From Anastatus disparis (taxonomy: Eukaryota > Arthropoda > Insecta > Hymenoptera > Eupelmidae), in NCBI GenBank assembly GCA_017163975.1, contig JAFFSR010000015.1:558001-622000 (forward strand): a DNA stretch of 64,000 nucleotides, given 5' to 3'. Shown in pieces: positions 13,386 through 24,967 of the stretch. The position numbers and the translations under genes were made by a program. The first letter of the stretch is position 1. The number at the start of each line of letters is the position of its first letter. Below the pieces are notes generated by a model, which saw only the letters and a list, made by a program, of their open reading frames with translations, was not told the DNA's origin and did no database searches.

Positions 13386-14353
13386 TTATAATTCGGGTTG
13401 TCCGGAAAAACATTCAGCTACACGTGTTAATAAATCTAGTAATTCCGCTATACTATCTTGATACATAGCAGAATGTGAATCACGAGCTAAGTCATGGATC
13501 CACCTTATTTCTTGGGCTCGCTTTGAATACATGACCTGACATGCTTCCAAGAATATATGTGGTGGTAGACGGTCTATGACCTAACTATTCCGACGAATTA
13601 CTTAAAAAAACAACGAAATGTAATAGCTGAAAATATTTTCGGAAATATCATGATTAAAAACTTTCTACTTACATTTATTTAAGCAGATATCCCTGATACT
13701 GGTTTGATCAAAAGACCAATGGGGAATTGAAATACGTTCATCTGCAGTTTGCGTCTGACCAACGAAATGTCTCACAATATTCTTTCTCAACTCTCCCTAG
13801 TCGGAATCCAGATTATTACGCCTATCATAATGTCCTTGTATCGTCTTATCAATTCATTTAGCTATGGTGAAGTTTGGGACGAAAAAATTTCGCAATATAT
13901 TGTCAGATCTACGCTCCAAAGCACTCTCACGATTCGCTGCAACAGCCTCATCATCATTTTCAATATTTCGAATGTTTTGTGGTGAACTATCATCATTGTC
14001 ACTGCTATTACTACTTTCATTACTATCATTATCGCTGTTATCGTCACTGCTATTTTAATTACTATTATCGCTATTATCTACATCACTATTTTCATTATTG
14101 TTATCATCACTACTATTTTTATTCTCATTATCATTATCGTTATCATCAACAGCAACATCATCATCATCATTGTCGTCGTCGTTATCATTCTCGTTATCAT
14201 TGTCATCAATATCGTCATCATTACCAGCTTTCGAAATGTCTGACGGTGAATCTATTAATTCATATCCCGAACTACTACTATTATCACTCCAGTGATTAGA
14301 TACTTCATCATCATCTTCACTACTACTACTATCTCGCAGTAATATATAGCGAG
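13386..14353 (-). pseudogene. Broken multi-exon gene upstream of polymerase remnant
   Basis: The minus strand shows an acceptor after a T-rich tract at 14354. An exon rich in Asp, Asn and Ser follows, then a donor GTAAGT at 13668-13673, an acceptor at 13581 and a last exon ending in TAA at 13386-13388. AATAAA follows 10-15 nt further on (13371-13376). The last exon reads as a plausible helical protein (S-K-R-A-Q-E-I-R-W-I-H-D-L). Frames are not continuous across the exons and an in-frame stop lies in the acidic exon. Its position parallels the spliced gene before polymerase in the other Polinton, but I see no clear sequence match. It could instead be a captured host exon set. Confidence 0.4.
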
Positions 14354-14574
14354 CTAAAATAAAAAATTTTCATTTTATATCTTATCTTATCTTTCAAGTA
14401 CTATACCTGTACAGGTTCTACAACCTTTTTACGGGATACCTCGACCACTTATGTGTTCCGGTATTTTCGCGTTCGAACCTATACCTTTTTATCCCAGAAA
14501 GTGTGTGTGCTTAATCGTGCAGGCCTACTCAGGTGGGGAAACTTGCTCTACCCATCCTTTTTAAGGTGGATCAT

Positions 14575-14922
14575 CCGCTAGCTATAGTTTGTTGTTCATA
14601 AAAATTAAAAGTTAAAAAAATTCTTCAATATTTTGAAAATAATTAATTGATAGCAAGAAAAAAATCCCCGTAAATTTTCAAGTAGCCTTAACGATTAATT
14701 TTTTTGTATGTGCTCACTCAAAGTTTACGTGTTTTGTATCTTATAGTAGTAAAAAGATAAACTTTAAGTGAAATAATAAATAATAAAATCAGTCGTTAAG
14801 GCGAGCTGAAAATTTACGGGGATTTTTTTCTTGGTGTAAATTAATTATTTTCAAAATATTGAAGAATTCTTTTAACTTTTAATTTTTATGAACAACAAAC
14901 TATAGCTAGCGGATGATCCACC
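14575..14922. mobile_element. TTAA-flanked MITE (piggyBac-like target)
   Basis: A 348-bp near-palindrome whose arms begin GGTGGATCATCCGCTAGCTA and end with the complement. TTAA lies immediately outside both ends (14571-14574 and 14923-14926). A TTAA duplication is typical of piggyBac-type transposition. There is no coding sequence; it is inserted in the SINE-like body. Confidence 0.85.
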
Positions 14923-15089
14923 TTAAGGTTCAACTATAGTAGTATAGCAGTCGCGTTCTGCCTTACCGACCCTCCAATGATTATCTGTGGTTTTTGTTAA
15001 AACCACGGAAAATCATTTAGGGGTGTTCCACCACGGTGTCAATGAGTTTGGGACATCCTCCACTTTTAATTAAAATTGGGAAAAATCCC

Positions 15090-15168
15090 GCTCTCACCGG
15101 GACTCGAACCCTGCATCCGACTCTGGATAAGAGTCAGATGTTCTAGCCCCTGAGCTATCATGGCTCCT
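15090..15168 (-). ncRNA. tRNA-like sequence (pseudo-tRNA or SINE head)
   Basis: Shows a pol III A box (TAGCTCAGGGGC) and a perfect B box (GGTTCGAGTCC) at normal spacing. An anticodon stem GACTC/GAGTC encloses a 7-base loop whose anticodon would be ATC. The acceptor ends do not pair well, so a working tRNA is unlikely. Confidence 0.5.
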
Positions 15169-15303
15169 AAATATTCATTTTATATTTAAATGCTAATGTA
15201 GCCATTCGCTGATCTAAAGTCATTTAAAGCATTGAAATACCGCTTTTCAAGGTTTTCAAACATGATCCCATGTCCAAGAAAATCATCGAAGTAAGTAATA
15301 TAT

Positions 15304-17974
15304 GGCTGATTCCATTTCAAATCGAACAGTCAGTATACACTCAAGTCACCAATTACTGCGCTAATGGAGTATGTTATTCTACCCTAAAAATAAGGGTATA
15401 CGTATTTTTTTATTTTGCTGAAATATCAAAATTGCATCAGATATGCACTTTTGAAAATTGCATACAAAAACTAAATGTTAAAACTGAAAATGTTGAGAAT
15501 AACTTTAGAGAGCTATTGTTTTACCAATTTCCAATGAATTTTGATAAACCTTTTTTTATTTTATTTCGTTTTGAGCCCTCTTCAACTCCGTGCAAGAAAT
15601 TAAAAAAAAAACTAAAAAATGACTGAGATATATGCATTTTACCAAAAAATGCACTTTTTATGCACATGCATTTTTCTCGAAAAGGCCATTTTTTTTTTTG
15701 CTGAAATTTTTTTTGCTGATAGAGGACCAAAATACCTATCTAATAGTACTTGTTTGATCCCGGCTTTTTTGGTTTGGAGCGAGAAAAAAATTCACAAATT
15801 TTGTTGGTGAAAAATGCTTGTATATACGTTCGGAAGTCTTAAGCAGTCTGCATTCAAACACTGTCGTATGCTTGGCTCATCATTTGTTTACATTTGTATG
15901 CATGTATATAGCATCAATAGTGATATATATGTGTGTGTGTGTGTGTGTGTAAATTCGTAATATAAAAATAAATATTTAAACATGAAAAAAAAGAATTCTA
16001 TTCGTGTATATCTATATTATGTATGTTTCGATGTACAAACAATAGGAGGCTAACTCGCGGACAAATACATCGCGTAACCAAAACAGCATATTAGAACTGT
16101 TATATAGAAGCTAGTTATTTTTACGGCTGCTTTGAAAGGTGCTTCTCGAGCTTGTGAAAAATTCAACAAAATTGTGAAATAACAATGTCCGAAATTTACT
16201 CTTCTAAAAGAATTTCATGTCCCGATTTTTTTCAAATGCATAAAAAGGTAGTTTATATGAGCAGTAATTCACGTTTTAGACCGTTGGAAGATTTAGCCAT
16301 TAATTTGGCACAGCTTCATCCAGATTTAAATATATTGCCATCTACTAATGTATGTAAAAATTGCCATAAACGCATATCAAAAATGATTTTAAGTGATCTT
16401 GAGTCTATATCTGAAAATGAAATCACTGAAATTTTTAGCGGAAGAGATGATGATTTTATTTCGAAGACACCCGAACGAATAGAGGAATTAAAAGAGAGTA
16501 TTAATTCAGTTTTACCTGAATGCATCTCACCCCTAAAAAGAAAAACTGCAATACCTGAAAATTTTAGAGGAAATTACGTATCTAAAAAGAAAAAATCCTT
16601 AATTTCAGCTTTTTCTGCTACTGTTGGAAGTAAATTAGAAGATGCGTATGGCATTTCAGTTGAATCAATAGAATCGGACGGAAATTCCACTGAAAACTAT
16701 TGGAATGAATTTTTAGAAAATTTTAAATTGGCTTTAGAAAAATGCTCTTCTATTTCGGAGAAAATAAAACTTCTAACTCTACTACCTTCAAAATTAAGCA
16801 AAATAAAAGTTTGCTCACTATTCCCGAATATAAGCGAGTATATGATAAATAAATCAAGAAATCTCGTGAAAAATAAAGGAGTTTATTCGGAGCCAGATTT
16901 ATATACTGGTCATCCTATTGATGAAAGCACAAAAAATATCGTTATGGAATATTTTCATGAAGAATCGATACAAAATGCTGACGATTTTATAAATTGGGTT
17001 CAAAGTTACACCAATGCAATAAAAATCATTTTACTACCAATAAATGAGATTGAAAGATTTAGAAAAAAGAAAAATATTGAATGGAGTGGGGTTTCTAAAT
17101 ATAATGAAATTCAAAAAAGTCATATGTGGTTAAAAAAACTTGGGGAATTAAAATCACATATATTTATTGGCAGGACAGCTATACATGCACTAAATGAAGT
17201 GAAAAACAAGAAAAAAAAAGCCAAGCGTCGTGAGACTACATTTAAAACTAAAAATAATAAGCGCAAAAATAAAAAAAAAATAATTATCTATAATTATTTT
17301 TTTGACGCATCCCAACAGTGAGAGGCAAGGGGAACTCACTCTAAAAAAGCACCCCGAAGGGAACAGAATCCTTCTACGTCCACGTCGTTGTTCCTGGATA
17401 ATGCTAAACGAAGGATAATATTTAAATGTCGACTGCTTAAGACTTCCGAACGTATATACAAGCATTTTTCACCAACAAAATTTGTGAATTTTTTTCTCGC
17501 TCCAAACCAAAAAAGCCGGGATCAAACAAGTACTATTAGATAGGTATTTTGGTCCTCTATCAGCAAAAAAAATTTCAGCAAAAAAAAAAATGGCCTTTTC
17601 GAGAAAAATGCATGTGCATAAAAAGTGCATTTTTTGGTAAAATGCATATATCTCAGTCATTTTTTAGTTTTTTTTTAATTTCTTGCACGGAGTTGAAGAG
17701 GGCTCAAAACGAAATAAAATAAAAAAAGGTTTATCAAAATTCATTGGAAATTGGTAAAACGATAGCTCTCTAAAGTTATTCTCAACATTTTCAGTTTTAA
17801 CATTTAGTTTTTGTATGCAATTTTCAAAAGTGCATATCTGATGCAATTTTGATATTTCAGCAAAATAAAAAAATACGTATACCCTTATTTTTAGGGTAGA
17901 ATAACATACTCCATTAGCGCAGTAATTGGTGACTTGAGTGTATATTGACTGTTCGATTTGAAATGGAATCAGCC
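15304..17974 (+). mobile_element. Long-TIR DNA transposon, 2.67 kb
   Basis: Terminal inverted repeats of about 550 bp (15304-15855 and 17425-17974) begin GGCTGATTCCATTTCAAATC. They look nearly identical: a 63-codon frame is identical in both. One gene lies between them. The empty site is visible in the right arm near 57750. The target resembles ATATATG and the exact duplication is ambiguous. High TIR identity suggests a fairly recent insertion. I cannot assign the superfamily with confidence. Confidence 0.85.
16185..17321 (+). CDS. Transposon-encoded protein, Cys cluster plus helical domain
   Basis: A 378-aa open frame lies between the long TIRs. Residues about 55-70 hold C-K-N-C-H-K-R-I-S-K, a possible zinc-binding knuckle near the N-terminus. 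Residues about 215-245 (S-E-Y-M-I-N-K-S-R-N-L, then N-K-G-V-Y-S-E-P) resemble a widespread family of uncharacterised transposon-linked proteins in cnidarians and insects, as I remember it. The C-terminus is lysine-rich and low in complexity, and the DDE region expected in a full transposase is not evident. The protein may therefore be truncated or a partner factor. It is upstream of a 100-bp spacer and the right TIR, and the start is the first ATG of the frame. The function is inferred only from its position. Confidence 0.6.
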   Translation: MSEIYSSKRISCPDFFQMHKKVVYMSSNSRFRPLEDLAINLAQLHPDLNILPSTNVCKNCHKRISKMILSDLESISENEITEIFSGRDDDFISKTPERIEELKESINSVLPECISPLKRKTAIPENFRGNYVSKKKKSLISAFSATVGSKLEDAYGISVESIESDGNSTENYWNEFLENFKLALEKCSSISEKIKLLTLLPSKLSKIKVCSLFPNISEYMINKSRNLVKNKGVYSEPDLYTGHPIDESTKNIVMEYFHEESIQNADDFINWVQSYTNAIKIILLPINEIERFRKKKNIEWSGVSKYNEIQKSHMWLKKLGELKSHIFIGRTAIHALNEVKNKKKKAKRRETTFKTKNNKRKNKKKIIIYNYFFDASQQ

Positions 17975-18274
17975 ATATGTATAAATATGGCCTATAAATT
18001 TCAGAGTGGAGCAAAACAGCGATCCCTTTTAAGAAATTGAAATGTAATTAAAAATAATGAAAAATGTAATTTTTAGCTACTCTTACTCATTTTAATGTTA
18101 ACTTGTACTCATCGGTGGCAGATGTCCCTTCGCAAGCATTCATAGAAATAGTTGTATACTTTACAAATATTAAAATATATTATAAAATATCTTCTGAAAA
18201 ATTTAGAGTAAACCAAACCTTGAGATTTTTTTAACTAATTATTTGCCACCGTAGCACATGAAAAATATACTTAA

Positions 18275-18655
18275 GAGGAGGTCGAGTATATCTGTCCTTT
18301 TCTAATCAAAAAATTGATTTATTCACAAAAATTAATAATTTTAGCAAAAAATAAGAAGAAAGCCCCATCTCGTATAATAAAAAGCAAGATTTTCTTTTAT
18401 AAGGAAAAATTATTTTTATCGCTTCGTTTTTAAGAAAATCTTGAATAACTGAATTGTCCACCCTAACCTCTATTTTCTAAGTTTTTCAAGGTTTTCTTCA
18501 AAACAAATCGATAAAAATAATTTTTCCTCATCAAAGAAAATCTTGCTTTTTATTATACGAGATGGGGCTATCTCCTCATTTTTTGCTACAATTATTAATT
18601 TTTGCATAAAAATTAATTCTTTGATTAGAAAAGGACAGAGATATACGATCTGGTC
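18275..18655. mobile_element. TTAA-flanked palindromic MITE
   Basis: The arms begin GAGGAGGTCGAGTATATCTG and end with a diverged complement. TTAA flanks both sides (18271-18274 and 18656-18659). The right arm of the giant repeat lacks it near 57465, confirming the insertion. It is non-coding. Confidence 0.85.
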
Positions 18656-19697
18656 TTAAGCACTGAATTAAAAAAAAATTTTGTTCATTTCATAGTTCAA
18701 GGTTATATAATACTGCTAGTATTTCCAATAACACATGGTGACAGGTAGCTATATGTAAAATTCTGTTCTTATAAGATTCAGAATGGATTTTTTTATTAGA
18801 AAAAAATTGAATGTCATTGAATTTCTTGAAAATTATGATTGGTAACTACAATATCCTTTGTTTATTTGACTGAAAAGATTTGGAAAATTATTTTTGCTTT
18901 ATTTTTTTCATAATTTAAACAGAATCCATCTCAAGATACAATAACACTTCAAAGAATAATTGGTTTAGTTTTTAGTCAAGAAATGATTTTACATATTGAA
19001 TAATGTTAACAGTCCAAGAGATAATAAGACACGATCTACTTTGTACTGATAATTCATCACATTTTTTTTTTTTTGTTAAAATTTTATAGTTGCATCCCCC
19101 TGGTTAGGGTATTAGCAACTCATCACATTTGTTATTGCATTTTCACGGTAAAAGTAACTTAAATTTATAACTAACCAATATTTAAATTCAATTTCTTATA
19201 CACTGAATACAAAATTTATATGCCTATACTTTTTTCTTAGATGCATTAGTTACTAGATGCAAAACTAAAAATGCACTTCTACTTATATGTTAGAACTTTT
19301 TGCGTAAATTTATAAGAATATTGTTAATTATTATTCATTTTAAGTTCAACTGATTTTATCCACTAGGATATTGATTCACAAATTGCCTTATACTGATTTT
19401 TGACGTACTGAGATACAAAGAGACATGAGTTCAGTTATATATCACTGCCATGATAAAAATAATCAGATGATAAATTACCTGATTTTTTTCACCTGGGTGA
19501 CTATAAGAGAAAGTAAATTGAATATTGATATATATCAATCTCTATTATATGTTGACGTAATTATTTGTTGTAATTAATTCTAAGTTTTTATACATAATTA
19601 CATATAGTTATTGCTGTCACATCATTAGATTTAATGACAAATTTTCAGAATGTTTAAATTACGATAACCAATTTCCATAGAATTATAATGTTCATTA

Positions 19698-20281
19698 TGA
19701 AAAAGGATTCGGTTGTGGGCACCCTTTTGTTTTTGGCTGATAACTTTTCACCAATTGTATATTTTTTGGACTTATAGGTGTTTATAGAAAGATAAAGACC
19801 TTAGTTAACTACCAACGAAGAAACAAAATCGATTTCGTCAAATAGAATATTTTTTTCTTGTTAATTTTGTGTAATGTCCACAACCGAACCAGAAAATATT
19901 TTGGTTCAGTTGTGGACAATCATGCAAAATTGTTGGTGTTAAGACATTGGTTGCAATCCATATTGCATCACAAAGTAGGAATAAATTCCTACTAAATAAA
20001 TACGCATTACACTCAGCTTCATTGATTCACTTTAATTTGTTATTCTTTTGAAAAATTATACATAAGTATAAATAAATTTCTGTGATTTTTTTTCAAGCAC
20101 AGAAAAATTAATTTGCTTACAGCACGAAGCAGACGCGTTTGTTCACTTCGATATTTGGCATAAAAAACGTGCTGCCATAATACATAAATGACATTTGTCA
20201 GAAAAACCTCATCTGTTTTCTGTCAGTAGAAACGAAGGGGTGTCTACAACCAAACCATGCCCGCAACCGAATCTTATTTCC
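19698..20281. mobile_element. TA-flanked MITE, 584 bp
   Basis: Ends form an imperfect inverted repeat containing GATTCGGTTG(T/C)GGGCA. TA dinucleotides flank both ends (19696-19697 and 20282-20283), as in Tc1/mariner-type insertion. It is missing from the other arm near 56500. A further internal GGTTCGGTTGTGGACA-like repeat lies near 19880-19920. Confidence 0.8.
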
Positions 20282-20344
20282 TACTAATATAAAAATAATC
20301 AAATACATTTAAAACATTTATCAAGATAACATTAGTAGATCACC

Positions 20345-20850
20345 CAATAACTGGTAAATAGTCCGACCATTTACCATTTACGCACCCAGCAACTGGTAAA
20401 TAGTCCGACCATTTACCATTTACTCACCCAGTAACTAGTAAATGATCTAACCATTTCCAGTTACTCACCTAGTAACTATTAACTGGTTCGACTATTTACC
20501 ATCTACTCAACCAGTAACTGGTAAATGGTCCGACCATTTACCATTTACTTACTCAGTAACTGGTTAATGGTCCAACCATTTACCAGTTACCCACCCGGTA
20601 ACTGCTAACTAATTGATTTGGCTAGTTACTCACCCAGTAACTGCGAACTAGTCCAACTATTTCTAAATCCTGACCCAGTAACTGGCAAACGGTTCGACCA
20701 TTTACCAGTTCTTTGATAGTAACTAGTAAATGGTCCGACCATTTACCAGTTACTTGGTCTGTAACTGGGAACTGGTCAAACCATTTATCATTTACTTGCT
20801 CTGTAAATGGTAAATGGTGCAAGTATTTTCAATTACTTGACCATTTCAAA
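20345..20850. repeat. Minisatellite of palindromic ACTGGTAAATGGTC units (left arm)
   Basis: Repeated unit of about 40-45 bp: AGTAACTGGTAAATGGTCCG followed by ACCATTTACCAGTTACTCAC. Each unit is itself an inverted repeat, so single strands could form a row of hairpins. The matching array in the right arm is at 55215-56178. Frames through it are artefacts. Confidence 0.9.
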
Positions 20851-20915
20851 TGAAAAACCATTTCCTCATTCACAACTCTGCTCTTAATATAACATTATTT
20901 TATATGAATATCAGA

Positions 20916-20916
<1 letters not shown>

Positions 20917-20960
<44 letters not shown>
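20917..20960. repeat. (TA)n microsatellite
   Basis: About 22 uninterrupted TA dinucleotides adjoin the GTACGTGTTT array. Confidence 0.95.
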
Positions 20961-20963
<3 letters not shown>

Positions 20964-20974
20964 CATGTTGTAGA

Positions 20975-21262
20975 GTCCGTGTGTGCATGTGTGTGTACAT
21001 GTTTGTACGTGTTTGTACGTGTTTGCTTGTGAATGTACGTGTTTGTACGTGTATGTACAACTTTGTACGTGTTTGTACGTGTTTGTACGTGTTTGTACGT
21101 GTTTATATGTTAATGTACGTGTATGAAAGTGTATGTATATGTGTGCACGTGTTTGTTCGTGTTTGTACGTGTGTGTGCGTATTTGTACGTGTTTTTACGT
21201 TAATGTACGTGTTTGTACGTGTATGTACGTGTTTGACCGTGTTTGTACGTTAATGTACGTGT
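20975..21262. repeat. GTACGTGTTT decamer array
   Basis: Nearly 30 copies of a decamer GTACGTGTTT with variants GTACGTGTAT and GTACGTTAAT. The 97-codon frame across it (C-V-R-V repeats) is low-complexity translation. It has no counterpart in the right arm, so it expanded after arm duplication. Confidence 0.9.
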
Positions 21263-21273
21263 AATACATCATA

Positions 21274-21425
21274 TTTTTTTAGCTAGAAATAGAGCTAAAA
21301 ATCTAGCTATATTTATCATAGATATACAGCTAAAAAAACACCGAAATATAGCTATAATACACATCAACATGCCTGTATTTTCTTTACCTATATTTTTAGC
21401 TATACATATATAGATGTTTTTTTTT
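21274..21425. repeat. Small palindromic element (AGCTA-rich)
   Basis: An imperfect inverted repeat of about 150 bp built around AGCTAGAAATAGAGCTAAAA and its complement TTTTTAGCTATACATATA. It may be a short MITE; no clean target duplication is seen. Confidence 0.5.
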
Positions 21426-21564
21426 ACCAGGAGGACATTTTAGAACCATTACAAAACAATCTTAAAATAATTACTATGTTACCATGATAAAATTTTTATC
21501 CTTTTAATCATTCCAATAACACCTATAAATTTTTATTAGTATACATCCTTACTGAAAAAAATTA

Positions 21565-21735
21565 CATAAGATCTCACACAAGATCTCACATGAGCTCTCA
21601 CGATTGAAAATGAAACGCAATCTCAAATGAGTACTCACATGAGATCTCATGTGAGATCTCATGTACCACGAAATTCGATTTTTCCTGATACCCGATCTCA
21701 CATGAAATCTCAGGTGAGATCTCATGTGCAAAAAA
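21565..21735. repeat. GAGATCTCACATG palindrome array, copy 1
   Basis: About ten copies of the self-complementary word TGAGATCTCA joined by CATG or ATGTG. The same type of array occurs at 27120-27340 and 48900-49140, so it is a family of dispersed palindromic repeats. Confidence 0.8.
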
Positions 21736-22004
21736 ATTTTATTTTCTCCTACACTTATAGCTGCAATCAATGTCAACGACATCAAATATGAAATTTAGTC
21801 TATAATTCAATTAATTTTTATATATTCTAACATTACGATTAATGATTCTACTCTACATCTACAAAACAATCGTTATTTAAAGCATGTTATTATGGATTAT
21901 GGTTTGAAACTATATTCGAGCATAATTATACTTGGCGATTTAATAATAATAAAAACAAACAAATTTTTTACGAAGTTTCAGATGATATTTTCAAGTAATA
22001 GTTT

Positions 22005-23654
22005 GTGAGCGACCAGTTGTATTGTAGACTTTTAATTGCTATATTTAGCAAACATAATATATTTACATGCGATAATTAACGTAATTTGGAAATAATATAT
22101 GAATAGAAATTAATATAGTTAATAATTAAGTATTTAAGTATTTAATCTAAAAGAATTTAAAGAAATGTAAGCATAAGCGCGAAAAGTTAATACGCTCCTA
22201 AAATTCACACACAATCAAAGACATACATGCGTATACATCACATATCGAAAGCGTGCTTAAGCATCATATTGGCTAAGCGTACATGAGAAAAGCAGGACCA
22301 CGCACGCAAACGCTAGCGGTGCCAAGCTATTAGAGAAGAGGGGCCTGGATTCCAGCGTCTATAAAAGCGGCATAGCAGAGAGAAATGCTCTCTTCTGCCT
22401 CGCCTCAGCTCTGCTTAACTTAACTTGTCTTGCTATTCACGCCAAGCATCGAAGAATCACCAATATCATTGATGATTCTCCTATGCTCGCGCGTTCGTTA
22501 ACTTTATTCTGTAATTTTATTCAATGGAATTTCAATAAAGAGTTGCGGCGAGCAACACATTACCTCATTGCATCCTAAAAGGTAAAGCCCCGCATACTGA
22601 GGCACTTGGTCTTCAGTATTAACGGGCATTGCCTATAACATAAATAATCCTTTATTAACACAATCAAAATAATTACACTCACATTACACACTGACACACT
22701 CGAGCCCGTGCCAGACGGCATAGCGACTTGTCTGGTTAACGGCATAGATAAGACTCGGAGAAATATATTAAAGTGCGGCTTACTAGCCATAAGCTAGTAG
22801 GACGTCACAAGTTAAGGTATTTTTATCGCGCAAACAGTTTATGTTAGTTTTGTTTCAAATTTGGCCTAGGGTTTTTTAATGCCTTTATTCATCTTCTGTG
22901 AAAATTTCAGTCATTTATTGTGTGTGGTTTGATTTTTATCGCACTTTAAAGTTTCGGTTTTTAACATGGAAGAGATAGGGCACCATTTGTTATGCGATCT
23001 TTCTGAAGTTGTTTATAACGACTATTTTATAACCGTATGTTAGAATTATTTAATTTTTCATTTATTAAAAGAAGATTATCTGACGAAAATTTTGATACTT
23101 TAAAATTTGTTGTTGTTGTGTTTAGTTCATGAAAGAAGTGCGTGAAAAGATACGTATTTTTTGCGAATGGTTTCGATTCGTCTTGTATTGACAACGTTAC
23201 AACTCGCGCGCTCTCTTTTTTTCTCTATATGTCAATTTTCTGTAGTCATTTTCCACAGCATTTAAAAATAAACTACTGACAAACAATAAGTACTGCATAA
23301 AATTTAGAAATCTTATAGTGAATTTATATAAATATTGAAAGAAACTAATAAGAAGTAAAATTAAAAATAAATTAATATATTTCTATGATTATTTTATATA
23401 AACACATTCAAATATTTTAATAATTTTACTACATAACAAAGCGGCAAAACTTTAATAATTCATAAGTTCATGAATTAAGGAAATACATTTATAACCGTCA
23501 ATTCCAATCATAACCAACAATTCAAAACAATATGACATTTAATTGTTTATTATCGAGTGCTACGCTGTTGCCACGTTTTTATTGATACAAATTCTCATCT
23601 TCTATCTCACTTGCACAAATTTAGCGTTCTCTCTCATCTCGATAGAAATACCTT
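22005..23654. mobile_element. 1.65-kb insertion in left arm with LTR-like promoter
   Basis: The two arms match up to CAAGTAATAG and resume at AAACTAGTCACTACAAT, so about 1.65 kb was inserted in the left arm only. The insert has a TATAAAAG box (22360-22367), a GC-richer leader and AATAAA (22534-22539), the layout of an LTR. A solo LTR of about 600 bp (around 22165-22815) is possible. I could not fix its ends or a target duplication. No protein domain is seen in the rest. Confidence 0.5.
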
Positions 23655-24035
23655 AAGAAACTAGTCACTACAATCATGCATATAGTATTTTACACTCGAG
23701 AAGGCCATCACTTTTCAGTGAGGTCTGGAGCGATGCCGTTCGTATACAAATGTTTGTACAGAATTTGTGTATTTACAAATTAAGTTACTTATTTCATATC
23801 ACAGACGAAATCATGTATACGAGGCTCGGGGTCAGTCCACTGATTAATGACAGTTTTTCTAATCAATAGATAGTGTCGTTCTATAACGCACGCTACATCT
23901 GGTTTGGATTTACGGCATAACACGTCTTACAAATTGCTACACAATTTGCATGTCGCCGTAAAAACAGTTGCAGCTTTATTTATGTCTCGGAACATTATGA
24001 CAAACTACCGTCAATGAACTGACAATGACTTAGTA

Positions 24036-24967
24036 CCCTGGTAGCACAACTTATTCAATTATTGTGCAATTCTGCTGCAATTTCTCTCCCTGTCAGCCAA
24101 ACTACAGCAGATCTTATCTACCATACTTCCCATTTCAACTGTATTTCTGCGCTTAGATGATTGCATCAGGCTCTAAGCATCATAAATTACGATAGACTTG
24201 CGCAAGCTTTAGTGCACTTACAAGAGGATTTCCAATTGCACAAGAACTCTCAGCAGAATTGCGACGAAATTGCATTGAAGCTCGTACGTTGGACACTGAG
24301 CAACAGAATTAGATTGTCTTGTGCAATTAAGCGTGCTGAATCTGAATGATTTGCTCACGAGCTCGGGCGTCAGAATTGCAGCAGCCTTGTGCATGCTATC
24401 TGCAGCAGAATAATTGCAGCAGCCTTGTGCATGCTATCTGCAGCAGATTAATTGCAGCATAATTGCGTTAGACTTACAGCAGCTCTAGTGCACTCAGAAA
24501 AGGCTTACTGAGTGCACTTGGGTTTTCAGCAGTATTGCGATAAAATTCTGCTGTAAGAATCCGTGCATTACACGAGACTCTTAGGGTGCACTTTATCTGC
24601 TGTAAGTTGGCGCACATCTGCTGCAAAATATCTGCTGCACGGGACCTTCCCAAATATATTGCAATTCTGCTGTAGGAATCCGTGCATTACGTGAGGTTCC
24701 TAAGTTGCACTTTATCTGCTGTAAGTATGGTGCACATCTGCTGCAAAGTGTCTGCTGCACGTGACTTTCACAAGTATGATGCAAGTCTGCTGCGAAGATC
24801 TGTGCAGTACATGAGACTCTTAGGGTGCACTTTATCTGCTGTAAGTATGATGCTAATCTGCTGCAAGTATCTGATGCCATGCTCTGACTGCAGAACTCTT
24901 GTTGATTTGGAAAGCATGTTATATAAGATCTGCGCACCGATACTTGCGTCAGATTGTGCTACCAGGG
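24036..24967. mobile_element. TA-flanked MITE with internal TCTGCTG repeats, 932 bp
   Basis: The ends are CCCTGGTAGCACAA and the exact complement, flanked by TA on each side (24034-24035, 24968-24969). The right arm shows the empty site near 54600. Inside, 24380-24880 holds three to four imperfect copies of an 80-100 bp unit with TCTGCTGCAA and GTGCACTTTATCTGCTGTAA. Open frames here on both strands come from these repeats. Confidence 0.85.

Larger units (their letters stand above)
8850..14353 (-). mobile_element. Decayed, truncated Polinton/Maverick copy
   Basis: Minus-strand fragments from 12842 down to 8850 match, in order, the polymerase of the better preserved Polinton at 35441-39328. 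A broken spliced gene lies just upstream (13386-14353), the same arrangement as in the other copy. Integrase, ATPase and capsid genes expected beyond the polymerase 3' end are missing, since the sequence below 8.85 kb is unrelated. The many frame breaks and diverged residues show it is older than the 31.6-48.6 kb copy, from which it differs enough to be a separate lineage. Confidence 0.85.
14395..15168 (-). repeat. SINE-like sequence with tRNA-derived head
   Basis: On the minus strand a tRNA-like head (15090-15168) is followed by a body of about 400 bp, once the MITE at 14575-14922 is removed. The body includes a small hairpin around ACCACGG/CCGTGGT. Its right edge lies almost exactly at the outer end of the giant inverted repeat. 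Only one copy is visible, so the SINE call rests on the tRNA head. Confidence 0.45.

Noticed and set aside
13864..14299. Plus-strand serine-rich and histidine/tyrosine-rich frames
   Set aside because: They are antisense reading of the acidic Asp/Asn/Ser exon on the minus strand and have no splice or start context.
15090..15168. Functional tRNA-Asp gene
   Set aside because: Pol III boxes are good but the acceptor stem does not pair and the anticodon would be ATC, so it is more likely a SINE head.
16185..17321. THAP domain / P-element transposase
   Set aside because: The Cys/His spacing near the N-terminus does not fit C2CH with the AVPTF-type end of a THAP domain.
20960..21253. 97-codon frame rich in C-V-R-V-C-T
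   Set aside because: Low-complexity translation of the GTACGTGTTT array.
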